A DNA stretch of 64,000 nucleotides from Cyanophora paradoxa. Lineage: Eukaryota; Glaucocystophyceae; Cyanophorales; Cyanophoraceae. The notes beneath the pieces are model-generated. The model was not told where the DNA came from, did not search any database, and was given only the letters and a program-made list of their open reading frames with translations. Position numbers and translations under genes: made by a program. This document shows positions 45,348-57,200 of this stretch, piece after piece. Location: contig QPMI01000106.1 in the NCBI GenBank assembly GCA_004431415.1, forward strand, positions 186,001-250,000. Direction: 5' to 3'. Positions within the stretch are counted from its first letter, which is position 1. Each line of letters starts with the position of its first letter.

Positions 45348-45410
45348 GCCCCGCCCCCCGCTGCCCTTCGACCGGGGTACACGTGCGAATCGGAAAGAAA
45401 GAGGCCGAGG

Positions 45411-46044
45411 CCCCTGGTGCGTCCTGCTCGGCCCCCGCCCCCCGCCGCCCCCTCCGCTCGCGCCGAGCGTCGCCCCCGCCCGGCCGCCAGATGGACCTCG
45501 ACGTGCCAGATGGACCCGCCCGGCCGCCAGATGGTGCACGAGGCGCCATTCGGCCTCGCGAGCCACGACACGGAGCGTGCGCCCCCTCAGCCGCATCGCC
45601 CTGCGCCCCGGCCCCTGCCCCGGCCCCGGCCCTCGCCCTCGCGCCCTCTGACGGCGGCCCTCGCTTCGTTCGCTGCGGCAGGAGGCGCGCCTCAAGGTCC
45701 TCCACGACGTGCGCCCCGCCCCGCCCCGCCCCGCCCCGCCCCGCTCATGCCCGCGCCCGCGCCCGCGCCCGGCAGGTCGAGAAGGTGCGCGGAGCTGGCC
45801 GCCACGTCACGCCACGCGATGCGCGTGCGGGCCGAAGCAGCGAGGGTACACGGAGGGTACACCTTCGAGTCCGCTCACCCCCCCCCCCTCGCAGCAAGGG
45901 TACACGGAGGGCTACGCGGGGGTACGGATCAGCGCCTCGGGCCGGCGCTTCCGGATCGTGGACGTCGTCGTCTGGAACGTGCTCGACGAGGGGGGCGCCT
46001 TCCGCGGCCAGGCCGCCACCTTCCCCCGCTGGGAATTCCTGTAG
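45411..46044 (+). pseudogene. MEKHLA remnant (second-unit copy)
   Basis: Only the last bases of exon 1 survive at the duplication junction. The exon 2 counterpart (about 45486-45567) is rearranged, and the conserved HGTE reads HDTE. Exon 3 (the NYANRAGQALWEMDW part) is missing. The later exons remain: EARLKVLHD at about 45682-45708, VEK at 45777-45785, and the final exon 45895-46044 ending WEFL. It cannot give a complete domain. Confidence 0.85.
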
Positions 46045-46234
46045 CCCGGCACTTGTGGGCTGTAGCTGTAGCGCGCGAATCATTCCAACATCCGAGCGCG
46101 AAGCCCTGAGCCCTAGAACTAAGACTAAGACTCTGAACACTGAGAAATTTATGTAATTACGAAAGGCGGAGAGCGGGGCTGGGAGCGGGAGGAGGGGGCG
46201 GGCGGGCGGGCGGGCGGGCGGGCGGGCGGGCGGG

Positions 46235-46389
46235 CGCGGCGCCGGCGCGACTGGTGCGCCGCGAAGGCGCCGCCGCCGAGGGGGACGATGTCGCGATCGA
46301 AGGGGAGGCTCGAGAGGGAAGGCGCGGCGCCGGCGCGACTGGTGCGCCGCGAAGGCGCCGCCGCCAAGGGGGACGATGTCGCGATCGAA
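46235..46389. repeat. Direct repeat of about 66 bp, two copies
   Basis: Copies begin GCGGCGCCGGCGCGACTGGT at 46236 and 46323 and end GATGTCGCGATCGAAGG. They lie just after a (GGGC)n run at 46198-46234, between the MEKHLA remnant and the second DUF4379 gene. Confidence 0.85.
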
Positions 46390-46661
46390 GGCGCCGCCGA
46401 GGGCGGGCCCGGCAGGGAAGGGGGAAGGCCTGAGGGGGGAAGGACCGCGCGCCGCCGGCGAGCCCGGGCGCGAGCGCACTGAGAGGGACCGGCGGGGCAA
46501 GCGGGCCAGCAGGGAGAGGGATTTCTCGAGCCAGCAGGGAGGCGGGAGCGGAGCGGGGAGCGAGCTCGAGGGGCGGCGGCGGCGGCGGCGCGTGGCCGCT
46601 CGAGGCCCCGGGGCGGCCAGGGCCACCTTGGGCCAGGGTGATTTGGGCCCTTCACGAGGAG

Positions 46662-48946
46662 CTACACGTGCGGCTCCGCGCTGCTCGCCTGCAGCTGCTG
46701 CGCCGCCCGCCTCTCTTGCGCGCGCCGCCGAAGGTGCTCCGCCTGGCGCTTCCGCGCACACGGAGGGCAGCCGTTCTTCTTCGATGTGCGGTTATTTGGG
46801 CTGGCCTGCCACTTGTGCCCGCACTCCTCGCAGCGCCACCTGTCCACGCGGGGGCATCAACAGAGCCGCTTTGAATTCTTTCTTGCAGATGCGCGCTCAG
46901 CTGTCGATTCTAGCGCACCAGCGCTTCTCGTGCGAGCCCGGCGCCACCTCGCTCGGCTTGAGGCCGCCGTTCGCCTCGACGTCCCACTCCTTCGCCAGCT
47001 CGGGGAACCGCGCCTCCAGGTTGTTCCAGTCCGTCAGGGCCCGTCTTGCGCAGGCGGGGCAGCTGCGATTGAGAGGCGCTCATGATCAGTCGATCAGCAA
47101 ATGCAAGCGTTTGATGAAACAATAAGATCGCACTCTTTCTGGCCGGAGGTGCGACTGTTTGGAGTCGTCAGCCACCTGCACGGCCGCGCACAGCCGCCGG
47201 CGAGTCAAAGAAGTATACGTAGTCACCAGTATTGATAGATCGTTAAACGCACTCATGCAAGCACGCGCTGCATTGCCACCAACACATCAGGTTCGAATTC
47301 GCGCGGATGGTCTGCGGGGCGGGGGAGAAACAAGCTTGAAGACCGAGGCCGAAAATCGCGAGTTCGACTGCTCACCTCCGGCGTGCGAGTGCCGTTCTTC
47401 TCGAGATGCCACTCGGCGGCCGCCTTCTTGTTCAGCGCGGCGAGGCTCTTCTCCGGCGGAACAGCCCAGCCCTTCGCCCAGGGGGAGAAATATTAACGAT
47501 CAGCTTACGAAAAAAAGCATTCAAAGCGGCATAAACATTGAAAAAAGCATTCAAAGCGGCCTTACCGAAGTTGCGCAGTACGGACAGCCGTGTCCTCTGC
47601 TGCGCGTAATCGGTGTAGCCTCCCACTCGTGCGCCGGGTCCGCCTTGCATCTCCACCTGACCACGAGAGGTGGCTAGATTAGCTGAAGAGCGAAAAGCAT
47701 TCGTCGAACTCTGCGCATGCACACCAGACGAGCTTCATGCTCCCATACGTGACATCGTCTGGTGTGAGATCGTTTTCCGGATGCCACTCCAGGACCTGCA
47801 AAAGCACGTACGCGTAAGCGTCGCTGAACGCGTAACTCAATCGTGCAAGAGAGGTGTCGACAGCTGAAGCGCACCAGGTCGGGGCGGACGACGCTCAACC
47901 TGCGCTCCTCGAACGGCGCGCCCCGAGGCGGCATGCCCGGCCGCGGGGAGCCCATCTGAAGCCTGGCGCACTCGGGGCAGCCCGTCGTATGCCGACCGTC
48001 CGCTCTCTGTTTAACGAGCGCTTTCCAGCGGTGCCCGCAGCCGCTGCACCTCCAGCCCGCTCGATATTGCGAGCCGGCCGACACATCCCGCGGCGTGATC
48101 ATGACCTGCAGCTGTCTACTGCTCGGCTCCGGCAGGTCGTTGTCCTCCGCGTCCCACTCGGCGGCCAGGTGCGGGTGCGTGTCCGCGAGCGACGCGCCGG
48201 GCGCCGGGGGCCTCGGTCGGGCTGGCCGAGTGCGCGGTCGCGTTGCTGGTTCCGACGACGCAAAGCTGAAGCCGCTGCTGCCGCGGCTAACGTTGACGCT
48301 GCTGGCTTCTGTCGACGTCTGCAGCCTCCGCAGCGCTGCGGCCGGCGCCGGCGCTGGAGGCCTGTGCGCGGATCCGGACGAAAGACCGACGCCTGCGCAC
48401 ATCGTAAACGGAAGCTGTTGGCAGGCACATCGGCTTAGGTCGCACCGCGCTGAAGCCAGCCTGCGGCCGCGCAGAGACCTAGGCCTACGAGCGGTCAAAA
48501 CGAGGAGGCGGCGCGGGCGGTCGATGGCGAGCACCCGCGCGCGGACAACTCCGGCCATCGAGCACAGCGCTCCGCTGCGTCGCCGCCAAGCTCGCTGGAG
48601 CGCCCAAGCCGACTCTGACCGAAAGCGCCGCTGCCACCACCGCTCCCGACACGCCGGCGCCACTTGCCGGTCCCGCTTGTGCCGACCGCGCCGCCCGCAG
48701 CGCCCCAGCCCACTCGCGGGCGGACCGTGGCGCCAGCATTGCAAACTGAACGGCCCGCGTACCCAGCTCGTCGACCAGCAGCACCAGCCGCCAGCGCCTG
48801 TACACCCTGCGATGTTCGTCAGCGCTGCGGTCGGCCTCGTGCAGGGCGGCAGAACCGTACAATGCGCCGGCTCGCACGGCGTGGCTTCGCACGCGCGTGC
48901 GTCGAGTTCCAATCATGCCGCCTGTCCCCGCCCCGTCGTCTGGCAA
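46662..48946 (-). CDS. DUF4379 protein with four treble-clef zinc ribbons (copy 2)
   Basis: Paralogue of the gene at 41920-44243 with the same exon plan and four intact repeats: HPHLAAEWDAEDNDLPEP with GCPEC; VLEWHPENDLTPDDV with WRCKADPAHEWEATP and GCPYC; AAAEWHLEKNGTRTPE with CWWQCSA and DCPAC; FPELAKEWDVEANGG with WRCEECGHKWQASP and GCPPC. All key Cys and Trp residues are kept, so this copy is not decayed, yet it differs from copy 1 at many residues and has small in-frame length changes in its N-terminal frame (start candidate 48946; RWRLVLLVDELG versus VVDELG). Function unknown. Confidence 0.72.
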
Positions 48947-49171
48947 GCCTCGAGCAGCGGCGCTGAACCGAGCAACAAGCCTCCCCGCCGCCCGGCCGCT
49001 GCGGAAGGCGCCAGGCCCGCAGCTAGCGAGGGCCGGCTGAGGTCATCGGCCATCGCGGGGGTCGCAGCCGCGCTCCTCGCGGCTGCATCGGGACCGGATG
49101 CCTTCTGCTCGCGTGCGTTGCTGACAAGCCGCGCCGCGCCGCCCGCCCACGCCGCTGGCGGCCGCTGACAG

Positions 49172-50050
49172 CGAGCCGCGCGCGCCGGCCCACGCGCTCC
49201 AGCCGGATACCCGCTCTCGTGCCCCGTGGAGGACGCCGTGTCGATCGCTCAGTGCTCGGAGAGCTCCCGCAGCTGCGTCAGCGTCTTCAACGAGGCGGGC
49301 CCCGCCCCACCCCGCCCCGCCGGCCCCGCCCCGCCCCGCCCCTGACTTGCGGCGGCGCAGGACGAGGCGCACTTTGCGGAGCCGTGGATGTACGACGGGC
49401 CGCGGGAGAAGGCGCTAGCGAAGCTCCGGCGCCTCCTCGCCTCCCGCGGGGACGTCCGCGTCGTGGAGGACGCCGCCGAGCGGGGGTACATCTACGCGGA
49501 GTTCGCGGGGAAGCTGGGCGCGGTGGACGACGTCGAGTTCTACCTCCCCGCGGACGATGTCGTCGTCCTCTTCCGCAGCAGCTCGCGCCTCGAGCGCGGC
49601 GGCGCCGACCAGCGCCAGCGCATGGAGGAGCTCCGCATTGCCCTCGGCTTCGAGAAGGCCCGCCCCCGTACCCCCCGTCGGCTCCATCCCCCTTACTTTC
49701 GCCGCAGCTGCCGGTGGTCCTCGCGTGGGACCCGCGGTGGTCCAGCAGCGCCGCCGCCCCGTGGGAGCAGGCCCGTACCCCCCGGACCCCCTCCCCCCCC
49801 ATCCAGCCCCACACCTCCTTGACTTTTCTGGGCCTCCCCCGCAGGTCTTCAAGGTTTGGTCCCCCACGACTCCCGCGCTGATAGCGCCCGCTCGGTTCTT
49901 GTACCCCTCTGACCCCGTCCGGTCCGTCCCCTTTTCCCGCCCCGTAGCCCTTCGAGCCCCTCTTCAAGGTCCGTACCCCTCCCCCTCCCCTCTCGCACCG
50001 CGCGGGGCCCGCTCACGCCCCCGCAGGAGATCAGCAAGACGCTCTACTAG
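49172..50050 (+). CDS. DUF1499 family protein (copy 2)
   Basis: Nearly base-for-base identical to copy 1 across the main exons (49361-49657 versus 44664-44960), with the same small exons (49845-49853 VFK; 49948-49968; 50027-50050 ending KTLY). Introns and the upstream leader differ only slightly, including a 6-nt in-frame deletion near 49010. Start unresolved as for copy 1. Both copies look functional. Confidence 0.8.
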
Positions 50051-50163
50051 GCCCCGCCCCCCGCTGCCCTTCGAGCGGGGTACGCATGCGAATTGGAAAG
50101 AAAGAGGCCGCGATTTGAAGGCAGAGGCGTGCGGGAAACGGGTACGGGTGCATGCCTTCCCTC

Positions 50164-53100
50164 TTACATGAAAGCCTCCTCGGCAAGGTCAACCGCCCGC
50201 GCCTGTTGTGAAGGGGGTACGATGAGCTCGAGGGTGCGGCGGGGGGTAGGGGGGTCGCAGAGGAGGGGAGGGTACCAGGGCGGCGGCCTTGTTGACGGTC
50301 TCCTGGTACTCGCTCTCCTTGACAGAGTCCGCCACGAGGCCGGCACCCGCCTGGAAACAAACCGCTCAGAGAAGCGCGAGGAGAAGAAGGAGAAGAAGAA
50401 GCAGCAAAAGCAGGTAGGGACCTGGATGTGGACGGTCCACTCCGGGCGCTGGCCGGGGGCGGCGGCGGCCTCCTGGCCCTTCTTGACGGGGACGACCTGG
50501 GGCGCAGGTGTGAGGGGGCGGGAAGGAAAGGGGGTACGGAGGGCAAGGGGAAAGGGTAGGGGTGCGGGGCGTTGGCGGGCAACAACAACGCGAAGCTCCA
50601 GAAGGGGTTGCTCTAGAACAACGGACTCTAGAACGACGGGGGGGAAGGGGAAGGGGGGTACCATGGTGCGCAGTGCGAGGGCCATGTCCATGTTCCCCTC
50701 GAAGCCGACGACGCCGATGCCGCCGCCGTAGGGGCCCCGCCGGTGCTTCTCCAGCTCGTCGATGATCTGGGGGAGGGGGCGGGTTCAGCGGATCGGAGAT
50801 TTGATTCAAGCGGGAGCGGAGGGGGAGGGGATGGAGATCAGCTGATCGGGGAGGGAGCAGATTCAGCAGATCGGAGATTCGAGCATGCTAGCGTGTGCTC
50901 GCGGGTTGAGCGGATTGAGGCGTGCTATTTTAAGCGGGTTCGGCGGATCGGAAGTCTAATTCAAGCGCGCTCGCTATTTTTAGACTCGCCTGGATGGCGC
51001 GGATCTTGGGGGCGCCGGAGACGGTGCCGGCGGGGAGCTCGGACTGGAGGGCGTCCCACGCGTCCATGCCGTCCAGCAGCTCCCCCGTCACCGTGCTGCG
51101 CCCCCGCCGCCCGCCCGTAAGAGAGCAGGCAAGCAAGCAAGCAAGCAAGCAAGCAAGCTTAAGCTTAAGATTAAGCTTCAGGCTTCCCAGCTAAGGTTAA
51201 GAAGCAAGAGAGCTGCGGCCGATGGCCGGCCGTAAGCAAGCAAGCTAAAGCTTAAGATTAAGATTAAGCTTGAGGCCTCGCTTGGGGCGAGGCGGCGCCC
51301 CCTCTGTCCACCTTACCATCGATCCCATCCGAGCCGCCCTAGCCCCCGATCCGAGCCCGAGCCCCCCGAGGCCCGGCCCCGGCCCCGGCCCGGGCTCGCC
51401 TGGAGATGTGCATGACGTGGGAGTAGCGCTCGACGACCATCAGCTTGGGCACCCGCACTGTCCCCGACTTCGACACCTGCCGCCCCCGCCCCGAGCCTCG
51501 GCGAGGGCGAGGGGGAGGGGAAGGAGGAGGAAGGGCGAGGGGGCGAAGAGAGCGCCGAGGAAGGGCGGGGGATTAAGAAGGGGGGATTAAGGCGCGGGAG
51601 GCGGTGCAGGGCGCGAAGGAGGCGGGGGGACCTAGAGGCGCTAGGAAGGGAAGGGAAGGCGAGGGCAGGTCGGCTAGGAGGCGCTCGAAAGCGGTCGGCT
51701 TGGGAGGGCGAAGGGAAGCTAGAAGCCAAGGAGGTGGCCGGGGCGGCGCGGGGCAGGGCCGCGCGGGGCTCGCCCCGGGAAGGGAAGGCGAGGCGGGGGC
51801 AGGCAACAACGGGGGCGGGGGGGGAGGGGACTTGAAGATCCGCGGAAGGAGGGAAGGGAAAAGCGCTAGGAGGCTCAACGGGCGGGGCGGGGGCGGGGCC
51901 GAAGCGGGGAAGGGATGGCGAGGCGGGGGCGGGCTAGAAGCCTAGGAGGCGCCGGCGGGGCGGGGCCGGGGCAGGGCGGGGCCGGGAAGGGGCGCGCCTT
52001 GCCGACGTCGTTGCGGCCGAGGTCGACGAGCATGACGTGCTCGGCGCGGTCCTTCTCGTCGGCGAGCAGCTCGCACTCCAGTGCCGCGTCCTCCTCCGGC
52101 GTCTTCCCCCGCCAGCGCGTCCCCGCCAGCGGCCGGTTCGTGATCTCCCGCTTGTGGATCCGCGTCAGGATCTCCGGCGAGGACGCTGAGAGAGATCAGA
52201 TCATTAGAGAGATCTTAGGGCGGTCCATCTATCTATCTGTCTGAGGGGTCGTCTGACCGACGAGGACGCAGCCGCGGCACTGCATGTAGATCATGTAGGG
52301 CGAGGGGTTCACGACGCGGAGCGCGCGGTAGATCTCCAGGGGCGTCGCCTGCGTCTTCCGCTCGAACCGCTGCGCCCCGCCCCGCCCCGCGTCGGCGGCG
52401 GCGTCCTGCCCTCGGACGCGCCCTCTTCGCGCTCCCACCACCTAAGCCTGCCCGGCGAGCTCCCTCCCTTCCCACCTCCTCCTACAGACCTGGGACAGCA
52501 CGATTTGGAAGGAGTTGCCCTCCCCGATGTGGTGCATCGCCCCGTCGAACCCCTTCATGAACTCCTGCGGGCGAAAGACGTCTCAGCGGACTGTTGTTGG
52601 GTAGATGATGCCGCTCGGGCGGGGCGGGCCTCCTTGGTCATGTTGGAGGCCATGACGCCGGGGCGGCGGCCGGCGAGGTCCAGGGATACCTCGCCCACCG
52701 GGAGCCCGTCGTCCGCCGCCGTCGGCTTCGTCAGCTTCGCCACGAGCTCCTCCAGCTCCAGCTTGCCCGTGCCAAGCGCCTCCTCCGCGCTCACTGTGGT
52801 GGCGTGAGCGAGCCCGTCCGTCCGTCTGTCTATCCGGCCAGCGCCCCACCCCGCACCGTGCTCGCGCATGTCGACCCACAGGATCGCGTACGCCAGCTTG
52901 CTCACGTTGTCGAAGACGACGACCTGGGTACGGAGAAAGAAAGGGGGGGTAAGGGGACGGTGGAAAGGAAGGAAGGAAGGGGGGTACGCCTAACGCGCCT
53001 TTCGGTAGAGCCCCAGGTTGACGTCGGGGAGACGGCGGTCGTCCTCGGGCGCGTTCTCGAAGGGCAGAGACTCTGTCGGCGCCATGAGGAAGGAGGAGGA

Positions 53101-54049
53101 GGAGAGGGGGGCTAAGCGGACGGACCGGCCTCGGTGTAGCGGACGGTGTCGTAGCTGACGTATCCGCTCCATCCGCCGCAGAAGGCGTCGGGCAGGCCCA
53201 CGGACTGGGCGGGCACGGGGTTCCACTCCTGCTGGACCTCCTTCACCAGCTGCGCGCGCGGCGGCTCAGGCGGGCGGGCGCGGGCGCGGGCGCGGGCGCC
53301 GGTTCGGAGGCGGGCCTTGATGGGGTCGTCGGCCTTCATGTGCTCCATTTGGATCGAGCCGCCGCGCGGGTGCCGCAGGACCTCGACTCCGTCACCGCGC
53401 GCGAGGATCTCCATCGCCGGGTCCGAGCCTGCATGCGTTCCGAGCGCTCGAGCGGCCCCGCGGCGGGCCCGCGGCGGCCTGAAAGGGAAGGAAAGACGCA
53501 CCAACGAAGCTGTAGCGGCCCTGCTGGTCGCCGTTGACGACGGACTCGAGCAAAAAGGAAGGGACGGTGGGGTCGTCAGTCGGGTTCAGCCTCCGGTACG
53601 CCATCACGGGCGTCAGCTGGTCCGAGAAGATGCGGCGATAGATGGGAATGAGGTTGTAGCCCGCCTTCGCGTGCTCCATGAACTGAGCGTCGGCTGCGAC
53701 GGGACTCAGGGCGCGCGCCGAGATAAGGCGCCTCTCCGGACGGCGGGGGCGACGCACTGCGCGCGGTCGCCGACTGCGATTCAGTGCTCGATGCATCCTT
53801 CACTTGCTGCGACGACGCGACGGCCGGCAGGGCGACGCTTGCGGCCACCGCGGCGGATCGCGCCGCGCGGCGGCCGGCGAGGAACCGCCTCCCTGCCCGC
53901 TCGCCAAGGAACTCCGACGCGCTCGAAGGCTGCGCCTGCTGGACGCCGCTCGGCGCAGGGAGAGGGGCGGCGGCGCAAGACTGCGCGCTGGCCACGATCT
54001 CGGCGGGCCGACCGCGCCCCGCACGAAGCGGCACCGCCGTGGAGAACAT
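50164..54049 (-). CDS. trpE: Anthranilate synthase component I (TrpE)
   Basis: Converts chorismate to anthranilate with a glutamine amidotransferase partner, first step of tryptophan synthesis. Sixteen exons read from ATG 54049 to TAA 50164. An Ala/Arg-rich N-terminus of about 85 residues is likely organelle targeting. Core motifs in order: [244 protein letters not shown]. The catalytic chorismate-binding set looks complete. LLES is present, so feedback inhibition by tryptophan is plausible. At least six introns need GC donors (e.g. 53315, 52998). Confidence 0.94.
51121..51270. repeat. AAGC/TTAAGCTT repeat in a trpE intron
   Basis: (AAGC)n and TTAAGCTTAAG-type palindromes appear twice (51127-51180 and 51233-51270) inside an intron of trpE. 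Nearby, GGATCGGAGATT(T/C)GA-like units repeat at 50790-50960. Confidence 0.75.
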
Positions 54050-54255
54050 GCTGTCGCTCGCCTAGGCACGAACGCCCGCACAGCCGGCTCTGGAGTAATC
54101 CGCGAGGGGTACGTGCGAGGATAAATCGGACTCATTCCCCCCCGAAGGACGGTTGAGCAGCTCTGACGACGCGGGGGCCCTGAGGCGCCCTTTAAGTGTA
54201 GCTGAGCCTGCCTGGCTGACCTGCGGCTTGGGCGGAGCTAGCTAGGCGCGCCAAC
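54050..54255. promoter_or_regulatory. Divergent promoter region, trpE / arrestin-like gene
   Basis: 206 bp between opposite starts. No recognised core element. Confidence 0.35.
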
Positions 54256-57200
54256 ATGGCGGCAGCGGAGGGGCCGCCAGCCGCGACTGGCGCGCCGCCG
54301 CCGCTCCGCGAGGAGGAGATCGTCATCGAATACTCGAAGCCTCAGCCATTCACGGGAGGCGACGAGGTTAGCTGCGACCCAGGCTGGCTTAGCCGCGTAG
54401 CTCCGTGAGCCCTGCACTGGCCGAGGCTGACGCTTGTGCTCGCGGCCTCTCTCCCACGCGCGCAGATTCAAGGCGTGATCAAGATCCCGCTCGTCAAGAG
54501 GAGCGACATCGAGGGGATCAAGGCGCGAGGAGCCAACCACACCCCGCCCAACCCGCGGCTCACGCCCCGCGCCGCAGATGAAGGCATACATGGAGCAGAT
54601 TCTGGAGCCGCCGCCAGCGATGCTCAAGAACCGCCTGCCGCTCGGGCCGCGGCTGCCGAAGGGCGGGACAGTGAGCGGCAACAAGATCTCCCACGGTGCG
54701 CACGGCCGCCCGCAGCCGCCGCCGGCGCGGCGCCGGCACGCCAGCGGGAGGCGCTGAAGTTGCGGGCGCCGCGCAGTGACGCCCGTTGTCAAGGAGATCC
54801 CCGTGTACTCGCTGGCCCAGGACCGCTACATTCGGGAGATGGCCGGCTTCGGTGGTGCGCCCCAGATTTGATCCGGGGGCGCGGCGCGCGCGAGCTGACG
54901 CGGGGCGTGCCGCAGAGGACTACTGCGACCGACCGACGGAGGACGGGCGACCGGAGGTGCGGGAGTACGCCTTCTCGGTGCGGCCGGGCCCGGCGCGGGC
55001 GCTGCACTCCTCCTTCGCGCGGCCCGGGTGCGGCTTCACGGTGAAGTACGTGCTGGTGGCCGCCGTGGAGTTCGCGGGCGGCGCCGTGCTGGAGCGAAAG
55101 GTCCCGTTCGAGCTGAAGGCCTCCTTCAAGGACCGCTTCCCCGAGAGCGGCGAGACGAGCCGCGAGCGGGCCTCCCAGTGCACGCGATACTTCGGGCGAG
55201 CGCGCCCCATCCATCCATCCATCCATCCATCTATCTTTCTATCCATCTCATCTACAGCAGGGCGGGCAACGTGACGATGTCGGCGCGGGTGGACGAGGGG
55301 GTCGTGCCCACGCCGGGGAGCGAGTTCACGCTCTTCGTCGACGTGCTCAACTGGACCAAGAAGGCGCGCGCGCCCGCGCCCCGCCCCGCCCCGCCCCGCT
55401 GGGCTCTGCCCTGAACAACGTGGCCTGGGCTGGATCTACCGCGCGCCCATGCGCCCCGCCCCGCCCCGCTCGCCTCTGACCAGTCCTGTCTTGGATCTAA
55501 CGCCCGCGCCCACCCGCGCCCCCCTCCGCCCTCCCGCCCGGCAGGCCTTCTAGAATCAACAGAGAGAGGGTCCTCTGACCTGTCGTCCGCGCGGCAGGCC
55601 TTCACGGAGATCCTGGTGCGCATCAAGCAGGTCGCCGACGTCAACGCCCTCGGGTGCGCCTCTGCGCCCCCGCCCGCTCGCTCGCGCGTCCGCCCGTAGA
55701 GCTTAGAGAGGTTCGAGCTTAGAGGGCTTGGAGAGATTCAATCCGACTCGCCCCCGCCCCCGCCCTCCCGCACGCAGGCTGGCGTACAAGAAGGAGGTGG
55801 CGGTGTTCGAGACGCGGATCAACACGCAGGAGAGCGGGCAGATCCTCTCCTACGCTAAGTCCACCATCGCTCTCGACCTCTTCATGCCCGACGACGGTCC
55901 GCCCGCCCCCAGATCAGATCAGACGTGCCCCTCCGCACCTCCCGACGCCGGGTGCGCAGCGGTGCCGTTCACGTCGGGGAGCGTGGACGTCTACTGGACG
56001 GTGCTCCTCCAGGGCTCCATCGAGGACGCCACGGACGCACCCCTCGAGGTGCCCGGGGAAGCGGGGGCGGGGCGGGGCGGAGGGCTGGGGGCCAGGAGAA
56101 GAAGCGAGAGGCGGAGCTTAAACCCTTCTCCTCTTCCTCCTCCTTCCCGCTGAGCGAGGCCGGCCGCGCAGGTGGAGGTGCCGCTGACGCAGGCGGCGGT
56201 GGCAGCCGCCTCCAAGTCGCGCCGCTCGATGGCCCCCTCGGGCTCCCAGGCGGACGTGAAGGCCGACCCGCCCCCGCGCCGCGCCCCGCTCCCCCGCGTG
56301 CGCTTCTTATTCTTAAGACTAAGACTTGTACTGATTGCTGCTTACTGTCTTCTTCAGACGACGAGCGTGATCAGGACGCCCCAGCAGCGGGCGGAGGCGG
56401 AGGCCAAGGCAAAGGCCGAGGCCGAGGCGAGGGCCAAGGAGGCCAAGACCGCGGCCGAGCGCGAGGCGAGGGAGGCGGCGGAGCGAGAGGCGGCGAAGGA
56501 GCGGGCCGAGCGGGAGGCGCGGCGGCGCGCGGAGCGGAACGAGCGGGAGGCGGCGGCCGCGTCCGATCGCGAGGGATCCGGCACGGAGGACGAGGGCCGC
56601 GGCGGCGGGGGCGGGGGAGGGCGGAGCAAGCGCCGCATCGTCAGCTTCGGAGAGGGGAGCGAGGCCGAGGGCGGCGGGGGCGACGTGAGCGATGACCCGG
56701 CTCCGGTTCAGGCTCCGCTTTCCTCACCTGATCTGACCTCCACCGCCCGCCCGCCCGCCCGCCCGCCCGCCTCACAGGAGCCGCGTACGCCGAAGGAGGG
56801 CGGGCGCCCCGGGAGCGCGGCGAGCCTCAAGTCGCCCTCGGGCAAGTCGCTGCGGCTGCGGCGGAGCGCGAGCCGCTCGGGGAGCCGCAAGTCCCTCGAG
56901 GCCGCCAAGCGCGGCTTCTCCGTCAAGGTGGGTAGTCGGAGCCGTCCAGCCCCGCTTTCCTAGCCGCTAAGCGAGCGAGAGAGCTAGCCAAGCCAGGAAG
57001 GGGCTTGATTCAAGAAGATTCCTCTAGTTCTGTACTAGAAGAATCCCCCAAGTCCTAAACCATGCAAGCTGAGCGAGCGTGCCTGCCCAGGTGAACCACG
57101 AGGCGACGTCGCGGCGGATCAAGCAGAGCATGCCGCAGAGCGCGACCCGCAAGAGCGTCATCGACGGCATACCCCTCAAGTGAGTCGGCCGCTCTACCCC

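Larger units (their letters stand above)
40675..50105. repeat. Tandem segmental duplication (two units of about 4.7 kb)
   Basis: Unit 1 runs from about 40675 to 45410, unit 2 from about 45411 to 50105. The junction near 45410 joins sequence lying downstream of the DUF1499 gene (GAAAGAAAGAGGCCG, seen again at 50098) to the last bases of MEKHLA exon 1 and its donor (GCCCCTGGTGCGTCCT, seen at 40675). Both units then run in the same order: MEKHLA, DUF4379 gene (-), DUF1499 gene (+). Confidence 0.9.

Noticed and set aside
16937-54049. Arogenate dehydrogenase and trpE as part of an aromatic amino-acid gene cluster
   Set aside because: They are over 32 kb apart with unrelated genes between, so proximity is probably chance.
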